Origin: Polaribacter sp. IC066
Lineage (GTDB): Bacteria > Bacteroidota > Bacteroidia > Flavobacteriales > Flavobacteriaceae
DNA: 64,000 nucleotides
Direction: 5' to 3'
Assembly: GCF_007997085.1 (NCBI RefSeq)
Contig: NZ_VORR01000014.1
Span: 1 to 64,000, forward strand
In this document: positions 36,046 to 45,422 of the stretch, piece by piece
Layout: each line of letters begins with the position of its first letter
How positions within the stretch are numbered: the stretch's first letter is position 1
Translations under genes and position numbers: made by a program
Notes under the pieces: model-generated
The model's database searches: none
What the model saw: the letters and a program-made list of their open reading frames with translations, nothing else
What the model was told of the DNA's origin: nothing

Positions 36046-37223
36046 AAAAATTAGTAATTGCGTATAGTGGTGGTTTAGATACTTCTTACTGTGCCGTTAG
36101 TTTGTCTAAAAAATACGAAGTTCATGCAGTGAGCGTAAACACAGGCGGATTTACTGAAGAAGAAGTTAAAAACATCGAAAAAAACGCCTACAAAATGGGG
36201 GTCTCTGCTTATAAAAACATCGATGCCGTTACTACTTTTTACAGCAAAGTTGTAAAGTATTTAGTCTTTGGTAATGTTCTAAAAAATAATACCTACCCTC
36301 TTTCTGTGAGTGCAGAAAGAATTATTCAGGCCATAGAAATTGTAGAATATGCTAAAAGTATTGGTGCAGAATATATTGCACACGGCAGCACTGGTGCAGG
36401 AAACGATCAGGTTCGTTTTGATATGATTTTTCAAACATTAGCGCCAAATATTAAAATTGTAACGCCTATAAGAGATCAAAAATTAACACGACAAGAAGAA
36501 ATCGATTATTTAAAATCTGAAGGCATTAATGTGCCTTGGGAAAAAGCGCAATATTCTGTTAATAAAGGTTTATGGGGCACAAGTGTTGGTGGTTCTGAAA
36601 CCTTAACTTCTACAATGCCTTTGCCAGAAAGTGCCTATCCTTCCCAAATAGAAAAAGAAGGAATTCAAAAACTAATTTTGACTTTTAATAAAGGAGAATT
36701 GGCTGCTGTAAATGGTAAAATAGATTCGCCTGTAAATTGTATTGAACTTTTAAATAGTATTGCCTCTAAATACGGAATTGGTAGAGACATTCATGTTGGC
36801 GATACGATTATAGGAATTAAAGGAAGAGTCGGTTTTGAGGCTGCTGCTGCATTAATTACCATTAAAGCACATCATTTATTAGAGAAGCACACGCTTACAA
36901 AATGGCAAATGCAACACAAAGATTATTTGTCTAGTTTTTACGGAATGCATTTACATGAAGGCCAATATTTAGATCCGGTAATGAGAGATATGGAAGCCTT
37001 TTTAGAAAGCAGTCAACAAAAAGTTACAGGAAGTGTTTTTGTAACTTTAAGACCTTATACCTTTGCTTTAGATGGTGTTTCTTCTCAAAACGATTTGATG
37101 AACGCTAAATTTGGAAATTATGGCGAAGAAAATAAAGGATGGACAGCCGAAGAAGCAAAAGGCTTTATCAAAATTCTAGGAAATCAGAATAAAATTTATC
37201 AACAGGTACATAACAAAGAATAA
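36042..37223 (+). CDS. argG: Argininosuccinate synthase
   Basis: Joins citrulline and aspartate using ATP, the penultimate step to arginine. The 393 residues start with the ATP pyrophosphatase P-loop AYSGGLDTSYC (about 6-16), followed by AHGSTGAGNDQVRF (about 114-127) and the citrulline-binding region. The family length and N-terminus are normal. It begins inside the stop of the GNAT gene, confirming cotranscription. Confidence 0.95.
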   Translation: MKKLVIAYSGGLDTSYCAVSLSKKYEVHAVSVNTGGFTEEEVKNIEKNAYKMGVSAYKNIDAVTTFYSKVVKYLVFGNVLKNNTYPLSVSAERIIQAIEIVEYAKSIGAEYIAHGSTGAGNDQVRFDMIFQTLAPNIKIVTPIRDQKLTRQEEIDYLKSEGINVPWEKAQYSVNKGLWGTSVGGSETLTSTMPLPESAYPSQIEKEGIQKLILTFNKGELAAVNGKIDSPVNCIELLNSIASKYGIGRDIHVGDTIIGIKGRVGFEAAAALITIKAHHLLEKHTLTKWQMQHKDYLSSFYGMHLHEGQYLDPVMRDMEAFLESSQQKVTGSVFVTLRPYTFALDGVSSQNDLMNAKFGNYGEENKGWTAEEAKGFIKILGNQNKIYQQVHNKE

Positions 37224-37294
37224 TATTTTCTGCAAAGTCTTTTCATAAACTTGGTTTCAGAATTAGACTTTTAGATATTAAAATCATTCTTATC

Positions 37295-38278
37295 ATGAGA
37301 GAATTAGAAATTGGAATTATTGGTGGCGCAGGGTATACGGCAGGAGAATTAATACGATTGTTATTAAATCACCCTGAAACGAACATCAATTTTGTGTATA
37401 GCACCTCTAATGCTGGCAACAAAATCTATCAAGTACATCAAGATTTACTAGGTGCTACAGAAATCAGTTTTACACATAAAATTAATCCAAAAATTGATGT
37501 CTTATTCTTATGTTTAGGGCACGGAAATTCGACTGCTTTTTTGCAAAAAAACACCTTTTCTGAAAACACAAAAATTATCGATTTAAGTAATGATTTTAGA
37601 TTGATTGCTGATAAAACTTTTGAAGGTAAAGAGTTTATTTATGGATTGCCTGAATTACAGAAAGAGGCTATAAAATCTGCAAAGCACATTGCAAATCCGG
37701 GTTGTTTTGCAACAGCTTTACAATTGGCCATTTTACCTTTGGCTGCAAATAATATATTGCAAAATGATGTTCACATCAATGCAGTTACCGGGGCAACTGG
37801 CGCAGGAACTTCATTGTCTGCAACCACACATTTTACGCATAGGGATAATAATTTTTCTCATTATAAGGCTTTTTCTCATCAACATTTAGGAGAAATAAAT
37901 CAAACAGTGCATCAGTTACAGTCTAATTTTAATTCAGAAATTAATTTTGTTCCAAACAGAGGAAACTTCTCAAGAGGAATTTTCGCAACTACCTACACAA
38001 AATTTGAGGGTAGTATTGAAGAAGCTAAAAAAATGTATAAAAACTATTACAAAAATGCAGCTTTTACATTTGTTGCTGATATTGATGTTCATTTAAAGCA
38101 AGTAGTTAACACAAATAAATGTTTTATCCATTTGGTAAAACACAACAATAAATTATTAATAACAAGCGTCATAGACAACCTTTTAAAAGGAGCTTCTGGT
38201 CAGGCAATTCAGAATATGAATTTAATGTACGGGTTTGAAGAAACTTTAGGATTGAATTTAAAAGCGAATTATTTTTAA
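37295..38278 (+). CDS. argC: N-acyl-gamma-glutamyl-phosphate reductase
   Basis: NADPH-dependent reduction of N-acylglutamyl phosphate to the semialdehyde. The 327 residues begin with the dinucleotide motif GIIGGAGYTAGELIRLL (about 8-24) and contain the catalytic Cys in HIANPGCFATALQLA (about 137) and the conserved His in RGNFSRGI / FSHQHLGEI region. It follows argG after 71 bases and precedes an inverted-repeat-rich gap. Confidence 0.94.
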   Translation: MRELEIGIIGGAGYTAGELIRLLLNHPETNINFVYSTSNAGNKIYQVHQDLLGATEISFTHKINPKIDVLFLCLGHGNSTAFLQKNTFSENTKIIDLSNDFRLIADKTFEGKEFIYGLPELQKEAIKSAKHIANPGCFATALQLAILPLAANNILQNDVHINAVTGATGAGTSLSATTHFTHRDNNFSHYKAFSHQHLGEINQTVHQLQSNFNSEINFVPNRGNFSRGIFATTYTKFEGSIEEAKKMYKNYYKNAAFTFVADIDVHLKQVVNTNKCFIHLVKHNNKLLITSVIDNLLKGASGQAIQNMNLMYGFEETLGLNLKANYF

Positions 38279-38295
38279 TCCATTGTGTTTTCTTG

Positions 38296-38382
38296 CAAGG
38301 TTTCAAAAACTTGTAAGTAAAAATTAAATTATAAGTTAAGAATTTGAAACCTTCAAGGTCAAAAAAAGTCCTTGCAGGATAA
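38296..38382. repeat. Inverted repeats between argC and proC
   Basis: AAGGTTTCAAA and TTTGAAACCTT form an 11-bp stem around a loop of about 40 bases, followed by a small CAAGG/CCTTG hairpin with an A7 loop. The CCTTGCAGG block resembles the hairpin at 15304-15332. Confidence 0.6.
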
Positions 38383-38393
38383 AACTAACAAAT

Positions 38394-39185
38394 ATGAAAG
38401 TAGCAATTATAGGCGCAGGAAGTTTAGGTCAATCCATAGCAAAAGGATTACTGAAAAACAACGTGGTAAGCTCATTATATCTTGCAAAACGAAATTTAGA
38501 TTCTATAGAAGAATTTAATCGTTACAAAGCAGTAACCTTAACTACTGATAATGAAGAAGCTGTTAAAAATTCTGAAATTATAATCTTTGCAGTGCAACCA
38601 AGACACCTAAAAGGTATTTTAGATAACTTAAAATATAAACTTTCTAAAGAACAAGTACTAATTTCTGTAATCACTGGTTTTTCGATTGGTAAAATAGAAA
38701 ATATCATTGGCGCTAAACATTTTATCATCCGTGCCATGCCCAATACAGCCGCCGCAGTTGGGCAATCTATGACCTGTATTGCTACCAATGAAAAAGGCAA
38801 AGAAAAGGCAACAATAGCAAAAACTATTTTTAATAGTTTAGGTCTTTCTATGGAGATTCCAGAAGAGCAACTACAAGCTGCAACAGTTATCTGTGCAAGC
38901 GGAATTGCTTTTTGGATGCGTATGATTCGTGCAACAACGCAAGGTGCTATTCAATTAGGATTTGAAGCGCATAAAGCGCACGAATTAGCTATGCAAACTT
39001 GCTTTGGCGCTGCTAGTTTATTAAAAGAATCTGGTAACCATCCTGAAGCCGAAATAGACAGAGTTACAACTCCCGGAGGCTGCACCATTGAAGGTTTAAA
39101 CGAAATGGAACATCAAGGATTAAGCTCTTCTTTGATAAAAGGCATCAATGCTTCTTTTAATAAAATAAATCAAATAAAAAACTAA
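38394..39185 (+). CDS. proC: Pyrroline-5-carboxylate reductase
   Basis: Final step of proline synthesis. The 263 residues open with the Rossmann motif IIGAGSLGQSIAKGL (about 5-19) and contain FIIRAMPNTAAAVGQS (about 115) and the C-terminal VTTPGGCTIEGLNEME (about 225), all family signatures. Its presence in an arginine operon links the two glutamate-derived pathways. argD follows after 4 bases. Confidence 0.94.
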   Translation: MKVAIIGAGSLGQSIAKGLLKNNVVSSLYLAKRNLDSIEEFNRYKAVTLTTDNEEAVKNSEIIIFAVQPRHLKGILDNLKYKLSKEQVLISVITGFSIGKIENIIGAKHFIIRAMPNTAAAVGQSMTCIATNEKGKEKATIAKTIFNSLGLSMEIPEEQLQAATVICASGIAFWMRMIRATTQGAIQLGFEAHKAHELAMQTCFGAASLLKESGNHPEAEIDRVTTPGGCTIEGLNEMEHQGLSSSLIKGINASFNKINQIKN

Positions 39186-39189
39186 CACT

Positions 39190-40320
39190 ATGCCACTATT
39201 TAATGTGTATCCTTTATATAATGTTACTCCTGTTTCCGCAAAGGGAGTCTATGTATATGACGAAAATAATACTGAATATTTAGATTTATATGGCGGTCAT
39301 GCTGTGATTTCTATTGGGCACGCGCATCCAAAATATGTGGAGGCGATTACAAGTCAAGTTGCTAAATTAGGTTTTTATTCAAATGCCATTCAGAATCCGT
39401 TACAACAGCAATTAGCAGATAAAATAGAATCACTTTCTGGTTGTAAAGATTACGAATTATTTTTGTGTAATTCAGGTGCAGAAGCCAATGAGAATGCTTT
39501 AAAATTAGCTTCCTTTAAAACTGAAAAATCAAGGGTTATCGCTTTTAAAAATGGTTTTCATGGTCGTACTTCCGCTGCAGTTGCCGCAACCGATAATGCA
39601 ACTATTATTGCACCGATAAACGCACAACAAAAAGTTACTATTTTAGATTTAAATAATCTTGAGACTGTTAAGACCGAACTTGAAAAAGGAGATGTTTGTG
39701 CTATAATTGTTGAATTTATTCAAGGTGTTGGTGGATTAGATCAGGCAACGGCTGATTTTTTTGAACAACTAGATTTACTTTGTAAAGCCAACAATACAAT
39801 GTTTATTGCTGATGAAGTACAATCTGGTTATGGCCGTTCGGGAAAGTTTTTTGCCTTTCAACATTATAAAGTAACGCCAGATATTATTTCGATTGCCAAA
39901 GGAATGGGCAATGGATTTCCTATTGGTGGTATTTTAATTCACCCACATATCAAAGCAAAATTCGGAATGTTAGGCACCACTTTTGGGGGCAATCATTTGG
40001 CTTGCGTTGCAGGTTTATCGGTCTTAAATGTAATTGAAGAAGATAATTTGATGGATAATGTAAACATCATTGCTGACTATTTTATCAAAATTGCAAAAAC
40101 GATTCCGCAGATAAAAAATATCAAAGGAAGAGGATTAATGTTGGGTTTAGAGTTTAATTTTGAAGTAAGCGAATTGCGAAAGAAATTAATTTACGACTAT
40201 CATATTTTTACTGGAGGCGCTGCAAACAAAAAATTATTGCGAATATTACCTCCATTAAATGTAGAGAAAAAACATATTGATCAATTTTTTGAGGGCTTGA
40301 TTGCTGCTTTAAAGAATTAG
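39190..40320 (+). CDS. argD: Acyl-ornithine / ornithine aminotransferase (class III)
   Basis: PLP enzyme that aminates the N-acylglutamate semialdehyde to N-acylornithine. The 376 residues have YGGHAVISIGHAHP (about 34-47), CNSGAEANENALK (about 95-107), FIADEVQSGYGRSGKF and the PLP lysine in SIAKGMGNGFPIG (about 238). In a mixed arginine/proline operon it could also act on ornithine to feed proline synthesis. The specificity cannot be decided by sequence. Confidence 0.92.
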   Translation: MPLFNVYPLYNVTPVSAKGVYVYDENNTEYLDLYGGHAVISIGHAHPKYVEAITSQVAKLGFYSNAIQNPLQQQLADKIESLSGCKDYELFLCNSGAEANENALKLASFKTEKSRVIAFKNGFHGRTSAAVAATDNATIIAPINAQQKVTILDLNNLETVKTELEKGDVCAIIVEFIQGVGGLDQATADFFEQLDLLCKANNTMFIADEVQSGYGRSGKFFAFQHYKVTPDIISIAKGMGNGFPIGGILIHPHIKAKFGMLGTTFGGNHLACVAGLSVLNVIEEDNLMDNVNIIADYFIKIAKTIPQIKNIKGRGLMLGLEFNFEVSELRKKLIYDYHIFTGGAANKKLLRILPPLNVEKKHIDQFFEGLIAALKN

Positions 40321-40333
40321 AGAAGAAATTAAC

Positions 40334-41098
40334 ATGCAAAAAAAGAAACGCATTTTACTAAAAGTAGGTTCTAATACCCTTACCAAAGAAACTAATAATA
40401 TTTCTAGAGGCAAAATTGAAGATATTGCAAATCAAATTGCAAAACTCAAAGATAGTTGCGAATTTATTATTGTAAGCTCTGGTGCAATTGCCGTTGCAAA
40501 ACAATTTGTAAAGTTAGAAAGTAAACAATCGGCAATTTTTGTAAAACAAGCTTTGGCGTCCATCGGTCAGCCACATTTAATCAGAATTTATCAAGAAATT
40601 TTTAGAGAATATGGTTTGTTAACTTCACAATGTTTACTCTCCTATTCAGATTTTGAGAGAAAACAAAGTAAAACCAATATCGTGAATACCATTAATATTT
40701 TGGTACAGAATAATTACATTCCGATTATCAACGAAAATGATACGGTGGCTACAGATGAAATTCAGTTTGGCGACAATGATAAATTAGCAGCTTTAACAGC
40801 AGTTTTATTAGAGGTTGATTTGTTGATCATTGCCACAAATACATTCGGAATTTACACAAAAGAATCCATCAAAAATAAGGCTCCAAAAACAATTGAAGAA
40901 GTTGACAATTTTGAAGACTTATTAAAAGAAGTTGTCAATTCGAAATCTACACATGGAAGTGGAGGAATGCAGTCTAAAATTGAAGCTGCTTCCTTAACGA
41001 AAAATGCAAATATAGAAACATGGATTGTAAACGGTTTAGAAGATCATTTTATAACAAATGCTTTTGACAATAAAGTGCCGTTTACACGAATAAAATGA
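40334..41098 (+). CDS. proB: Glutamate 5-kinase
   Basis: Phosphorylates glutamate for proline synthesis. The 254 residues cover the amino-acid kinase domain only (LLKVGSNTLTKE at 8-19, IVSSGAIAVAKQF about 47-59, PIINENDTVATDEIQFGDND about 134-153, GSGGMQSKIEAA about 208-219); the PUA domain of the longer E. coli enzyme is absent, as in many Bacteroidota. proA, its usual partner, is not next to it or elsewhere in the window. Confidence 0.93.
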   Translation: MQKKKRILLKVGSNTLTKETNNISRGKIEDIANQIAKLKDSCEFIIVSSGAIAVAKQFVKLESKQSAIFVKQALASIGQPHLIRIYQEIFREYGLLTSQCLLSYSDFERKQSKTNIVNTINILVQNNYIPIINENDTVATDEIQFGDNDKLAALTAVLLEVDLLIIATNTFGIYTKESIKNKAPKTIEEVDNFEDLLKEVVNSKSTHGSGGMQSKIEAASLTKNANIETWIVNGLEDHFITNAFDNKVPFTRIK

Positions 41099-41106
41099 GG
41101 TCAATA

Positions 41107-41128
41107 GCAAGGGGTTTCAACCCCTTGC
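41107..41128. repeat. Perfect hairpin between proB and argF'
   Basis: GCAAGGGGTT / AACCCCTTGC, a 10-bp stem with a 2-base loop, in the 43-base gap. Similar to the palindrome between argF' and argB. Confidence 0.7.
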
Positions 41129-41141
41129 CAAAATAATAAGA

Positions 41142-42080
41142 ATGAAAAATTACACATCTATAAACGACATCGACAACATCAATTCTTGGATTGAAGAAGC
41201 CCAAGAATTAAAAGCAAATCCTTTAAAAAACATCGAACTAGGAAAAAACAAAACCTTGGGCTTGTTGTTTTTTAATTCGAGTTTACGCACCCGCTTAAGC
41301 ACCCAAAAAGCAGCTTTAAATTTAGGAATGAATCCGATTGTGATGAATGTTTCTGGTGATGCTTGGGGCATTGAATTTGGCGACGGAACAATTATGAATG
41401 GCAACACAGCAGAGCATATTAAAGAAGCTGCTGCGGTAGTTTCGCAATATTGCGATGTCATTGCAGTAAGAGCTTTTCCTAGTTTAACAGACAAAGAAAA
41501 AGACGAATCTGAACAGGTTTTAAAATCGTTTGTAAAATTTGCTTCTGTACCAATTGTAAGTATGGAGAGTGCTACAGGTCATCCTTTACAAGGTTTAACA
41601 GATGCAATTACCATCTCTGAAAACTCAACAAAAAAGAGACCTAAAGTGGTATTAAGTTGGGCGCCACACGTAAAAGCATTACCACATGCTGTTGCAAATA
41701 GTTTTACACAAGCGATGCAAAAAATGGATGTAGAATTTGTTATTGCAAATCCTGAAGGATATAATTTAAATCCAGAAATTACAAAAGACACACCGATTTA
41801 TCATAATCAAAAAGAAGCTTTTAGAGATGCCGATTTTGTGTACACAAAAAATTGGAGTTCTTATGATGATTATGGAAAAATTCTAAACACAGATGCTGAT
41901 TGGATGATTACCAAAGAAAAAATAGGCGCTGCGAAATTCATGCATTGTTTGCCTGTAAGAAGAAATATGGTAGTTGAGGATGCTGTTTTAGATAGCGATT
42001 CTTCTTTAGTTATTGAACAAGCAAATAATAGAACTTTTGCGGCACAATTGGTTTTAAAAAAGATATTAGAAAATGAATAA
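41142..42080 (+). CDS. argF': N-acylornithine carbamoyltransferase (probable N-succinylornithine type)
   Basis: Transfers carbamoyl phosphate to an N-acylated ornithine. The 312 residues carry the carbamoyl-phosphate motif SSLRTRLSTQKA (about 50), the HPLQGLTDA motif (about 147) and HCLPVRRNMVVED (about 268). It resembles Bacteroides SOTCase rather than ordinary OTCase. In the loop aligned to the specificity residue (Glu in acetylornithine enzymes, Pro in Bacteroides fragilis SOTCase) the sequence reads GNTAEHIKEA, with Ala. That favours succinyl over acetyl substrate. The assignment rests on my alignment from memory. Confidence 0.88.
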   Translation: MKNYTSINDIDNINSWIEEAQELKANPLKNIELGKNKTLGLLFFNSSLRTRLSTQKAALNLGMNPIVMNVSGDAWGIEFGDGTIMNGNTAEHIKEAAAVVSQYCDVIAVRAFPSLTDKEKDESEQVLKSFVKFASVPIVSMESATGHPLQGLTDAITISENSTKKRPKVVLSWAPHVKALPHAVANSFTQAMQKMDVEFVIANPEGYNLNPEITKDTPIYHNQKEAFRDADFVYTKNWSSYDDYGKILNTDADWMITKEKIGAAKFMHCLPVRRNMVVEDAVLDSDSSLVIEQANNRTFAAQLVLKKILENE

Positions 42081-42100
42081 CAATGGTTTTAAACCCATTG
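42081..42100. repeat. Palindrome between argF' and argB
   Basis: CAATGGTTTT / AAACCCATTG, a 10-bp stem with one mismatch and no real loop, in the 32-base gap. Confidence 0.55.
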
Positions 42101-42112
42101 CAATAAAATAAA

Positions 42113-42889
42113 ATGGAAAAACTATCAATCATAAAAATTGGAGGAAATATTATTGAAGATGAAACTTCTTTACATGCATTTCTAAAATTGTTTTCTAAAC
42201 TAGCAGGAAAAAAAATTTTAGTGCATGGAGGCGGTAAACGAGCAACCCATATTGCCTCTAAATTAGGCATTAACTCTAAAATGATTAACGGTAGGCGCAT
42301 TACGGATGCCGAAACATTAGAGGTAATTACCATGGTTTATGGAGGTTTAGTTAACAAAAATATTGTGGCAAAATTACAAGCTTTACAGATTGATGCGATT
42401 GGTTTAACAGGTGCAGACATCAACAGTATAAAATCTGATAAAAGACCTGTAAAAGAGATCGATTTTGGTTTTGTGGGTGATGTAAAAGAAGTGGCGTCGA
42501 ATTCTATTGATAAATTAATTCAAGCTGAGTTTACGCCTGTTTTTTGTGCAATTACACACGATGGAAACGGACAATTATTAAACACAAACGCAGATACAAT
42601 TGCAAGTACACTTGCCGTTGGAATGAGTGGAATTTATAAAACATCAATTTATTATTGTTTTGAATTAAATGGGGTTTTAAAAGATTTTACGGATAAAAAA
42701 TCTGTAATCAAAAATATCAATTCTAAAACCTATCAAGAATTATTAGCGAATAAAACTATTACCGACGGAATGATTCCTAAACTAGAGAATTGTTTTGATG
42801 CTTTACATAACGGTGTGTCTAAAGTACATATTGGAAATTTATCCATGTTCACAAAAGAAAACAAGTTTTTCACCACGATTACCTTATGA
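42113..42889 (+). CDS. argB: N-acyl-glutamate kinase
   Basis: Phosphorylates N-acylglutamate, the committed step. The 258 residues show the amino-acid kinase fold: IIKIGGNIIED (about 5-15), LVHGGGKRATHIA (about 38-50), and NTNADTIASTLAV (about 161-173). Family length is normal. It overlaps argE by 4 bases (ATGA). Feedback inhibition by arginine cannot be judged. Confidence 0.93.
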   Translation: MEKLSIIKIGGNIIEDETSLHAFLKLFSKLAGKKILVHGGGKRATHIASKLGINSKMINGRRITDAETLEVITMVYGGLVNKNIVAKLQALQIDAIGLTGADINSIKSDKRPVKEIDFGFVGDVKEVASNSIDKLIQAEFTPVFCAITHDGNGQLLNTNADTIASTLAVGMSGIYKTSIYYCFELNGVLKDFTDKKSVIKNINSKTYQELLANKTITDGMIPKLENCFDALHNGVSKVHIGNLSMFTKENKFFTTITL

Positions 42890-43956
42890 CAATGAATATA
42901 AAAAAATTAACAGCAAACGCAATTTCCCTTTTAAAAAACTTGATTGAAACTCAATCATTTTCAACCGAAGAAGAAAACACAGCAAAATTGATTGAAGGCT
43001 GGTTTTTGGAAAATGAAATTCCGTTTAAAAGAACAAAAAATAATATTTGGGCAACCAACAAATATTTTGATGAAAGCAAACCAACCTTATTATTAAACTC
43101 TCATCATGATACGGTAAAACCAAATTCGGCCTACACAAAAGATCCTTTTAAAGCGATTGTTGAAGACGGAAAATTATACGGTTTAGGATCTAATGATGCT
43201 GGTGGTTGTTTGGTTTCCTTAATAGCAACTTTCACTAATTTTTACGCGCAAGAAAATTTAAAGTATAATTTGGTGATTGTTGCTTCTGCAGAAGAAGAAA
43301 ATAGTGGTAAAAACGGATTGAACAGTATGTTGCCAATAATTCCGTTTATTGATGTGGCAATTGTTGGCGAACCAACTTTAATGAATTTAGCGATTGCAGA
43401 AAAAGGTTTGGTTGTTTTTGATGCCGTTGTCGCCGGAACTCCAAGTCATGCCGCACATCCAAATGACAACAATTCAATTTACAATACCATCGAAGTGTTG
43501 CAATGGTTTAAAGATTTTACCTTTGAAAAAACTTCTGAAGCTCTAGGAGATGTAAAAATGACTATTACTCAAATAAATGCTGGTTCACAGCATAATGTGG
43601 TTCCTGCCCATGTAGATTTAGTAGTTGATGTTCGTGTAAACGATGCCTATTCTAATCAAGAAATTTCAGATATTTTACAGGAAAAATCACCTTGCACAAA
43701 AATTACTCCAAGAAGTTTACGTTTAAATTCCTCTGCTATTTCTAAAGAACACGATTTAATAAAGGCAGGAATTGCAATGGGAAGAGAAACCTATGGTTCT
43801 CCTACCCTATCAGATCAAGCTTGCTTAACTTGCCAATCTTTAAAATTGGGACCTGGAGATAGCACCCGTTCTCACTCGGCTGATGAGTTTATTTATTTAG
43901 CTGAAATTGAAGAGGGAATTGAAATTTATGTAGAATTATTGAATCGAGTACTATAA
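42886..43956 (+). CDS. argE: N-acyl-citrulline/ornithine deacylase (M20 family)
   Basis: Zinc metallopeptidase-like enzyme removing the acyl group. In a pathway using an N-acylornithine carbamoyltransferase the natural substrate is N-acylcitrulline. The 356 residues carry NSHHDTVKP (about 71-79), GSNDAGGCL (about 103-111), the catalytic Glu pair ASAEEENSG (about 136) and the late His in STRSHSADEFIYL (about 327-339). All metal ligands appear intact. Confidence 0.92.
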   Translation: MTMNIKKLTANAISLLKNLIETQSFSTEEENTAKLIEGWFLENEIPFKRTKNNIWATNKYFDESKPTLLLNSHHDTVKPNSAYTKDPFKAIVEDGKLYGLGSNDAGGCLVSLIATFTNFYAQENLKYNLVIVASAEEENSGKNGLNSMLPIIPFIDVAIVGEPTLMNLAIAEKGLVVFDAVVAGTPSHAAHPNDNNSIYNTIEVLQWFKDFTFEKTSEALGDVKMTITQINAGSQHNVVPAHVDLVVDVRVNDAYSNQEISDILQEKSPCTKITPRSLRLNSSAISKEHDLIKAGIAMGRETYGSPTLSDQACLTCQSLKLGPGDSTRSHSADEFIYLAEIEEGIEIYVELLNRVL

Positions 43957-43959
43957 ATT

Positions 43960-44033
43960 GGTTGTTAGTTTTTGGTTGATGGTTTTTGGTGCATACTGAA
44001 ACCTAAAAACCATCAACTAAAAACCACAAACTA
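43960..44033. repeat. Imperfect inverted repeat between argE and argH
   Basis: TTGGTTGATGGTTTTTGG and CCATCAACTAAAAACCA-type arms are separated by about 9 bases, giving a long imperfect hairpin that fills most of the 84-base gap. Related in style to the TTGGCTTTT repeat at 31613. Confidence 0.6.
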
Positions 44034-44040
44034 AACATAT

Positions 44041-45315
44041 ATGAAACTTTGGGATAAAGGATTTTCAATAGACAAACAGATAGAAAAATTCACCGTTGGT
44101 AACGACAGAGAAATTGATATGCATATTGCAAAATATGATGTACAAGCATCTTTGGCGCACGCAATAATGTTAGAGTCTATTGGTATTATTACTGCTGATG
44201 AATTGAAAGACTTAAAAAGAGGTTTGAAAGAATTAGCCACTGATATCGAAAAGGGTACGTTTATTATTGAAGCCTCTTTTGAAGATGTCCATTCTAAAAT
44301 TGAATGGGAATTGACCGATAAATTAGGAGAAGTTGGTAAGAAAATTCATACGGCTCGCTCTAGAAATGATCAAGTTTTAGTGGCTTTGCAATTATATTAT
44401 AAAGAGAATTTAGCAATTATTAACGATAAAACGAAAACACTTTTTGATACGCTTTTAGGATTAGCCGAAACACACAAAACAAGTTTATTACCTGGTTATA
44501 CGCATTTGCAAGTTGCAATGCCATCCTCATTTGGCTTATGGTTTTCGGCGTATGCAGAATTACTAATTGACGATGTATATATGCTCAATGCGGTTTCTAA
44601 AGTGGTAGACCAAAATCCTTTGGGTTCAGCTGCAGGTTATGGTAGTTCTTTTCCTATTGATAGAGAATTAACGACTAAAGAATTAAATTTTGCTACTTTA
44701 AAATACAATGTAGTTGCGGCACAATTAAGTAGAGGAAAAAGTGAGCGCTCTATTGCCTCTGCTTTAGGCGGATTGTGCAATACCATGTCTCGTTTTGCCA
44801 TGGATGTTTGTTTGTATATGAGTCAGAATTTTAATTTTATTTCTTTTCCTGATGAATTAACAACCGGAAGTAGCATTATGCCACACAAGAAAAATCCTGA
44901 TGTTTTTGAATTGATCCGTGGAAAATGCAATAAAATTCAGGCTTTACACACAGAAATGGTCATGATTACCAACAATTTACCAACGGGTTATCACAGAGAT
45001 TATCAACTATTAAAGGAAAATATTATCAATGCTTTTGAAGATGTAAAAGATATTTTAGACATTTTCAATTACTCCATCCAACAGGTAATTGTAAAAGATA
45101 TTGATTTGAATGATGAGAAATATCAATACTTATTTACAGTAGATAGCATCAATAATTTAGTGGTAGAAGGGATGTCTTTTAGAGAAGCCTATCAAAAAAT
45201 TGGCGGACAAGTTCAGGATGGATCTTACAAACCAGATTTAGGAAAACAACACTCTCATGTGGGTAGTATTCATAATTTAAGTTTGGATAAGATTCGTGAG
45301 AAATATCCCAAATAA
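44041..45315 (+). CDS. argH: Argininosuccinate lyase
   Basis: Last step of arginine synthesis, releasing fumarate. The 424 residues contain the fumarase/lyase signature GSSIMPHKKNPDVFELIRG (about 280-298), HTARSRNDQV (about 102-111) and TGYHRDYQLLKE. The C-terminal GGQVQDGSYKPDLGKQHSHV is as in the flavobacterial enzyme. The protein is somewhat shorter than E. coli ArgH, but domains look complete. Last gene of the operon. Confidence 0.95.
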   Translation: MKLWDKGFSIDKQIEKFTVGNDREIDMHIAKYDVQASLAHAIMLESIGIITADELKDLKRGLKELATDIEKGTFIIEASFEDVHSKIEWELTDKLGEVGKKIHTARSRNDQVLVALQLYYKENLAIINDKTKTLFDTLLGLAETHKTSLLPGYTHLQVAMPSSFGLWFSAYAELLIDDVYMLNAVSKVVDQNPLGSAAGYGSSFPIDRELTTKELNFATLKYNVVAAQLSRGKSERSIASALGGLCNTMSRFAMDVCLYMSQNFNFISFPDELTTGSSIMPHKKNPDVFELIRGKCNKIQALHTEMVMITNNLPTGYHRDYQLLKENIINAFEDVKDILDIFNYSIQQVIVKDIDLNDEKYQYLFTVDSINNLVVEGMSFREAYQKIGGQVQDGSYKPDLGKQHSHVGSIHNLSLDKIREKYPK

Positions 45316-45422
45316 TAGTATTCGAAAAACTTACATAGAGAATAATAGAATTAGTTCAGATTTATAAACGAAATTTTACGTTTTACTTTTGATAAAAAAA
45401 AGAAAACCATCTAAAATAGCTA

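Noticed and set aside
36042-45315. A T-box, riboswitch or ArgR box controlling the arginine operon
   Set aside because: No conserved motif for any of these was seen in 34802-35427; the palindromes lie inside the operon, not in its leader.
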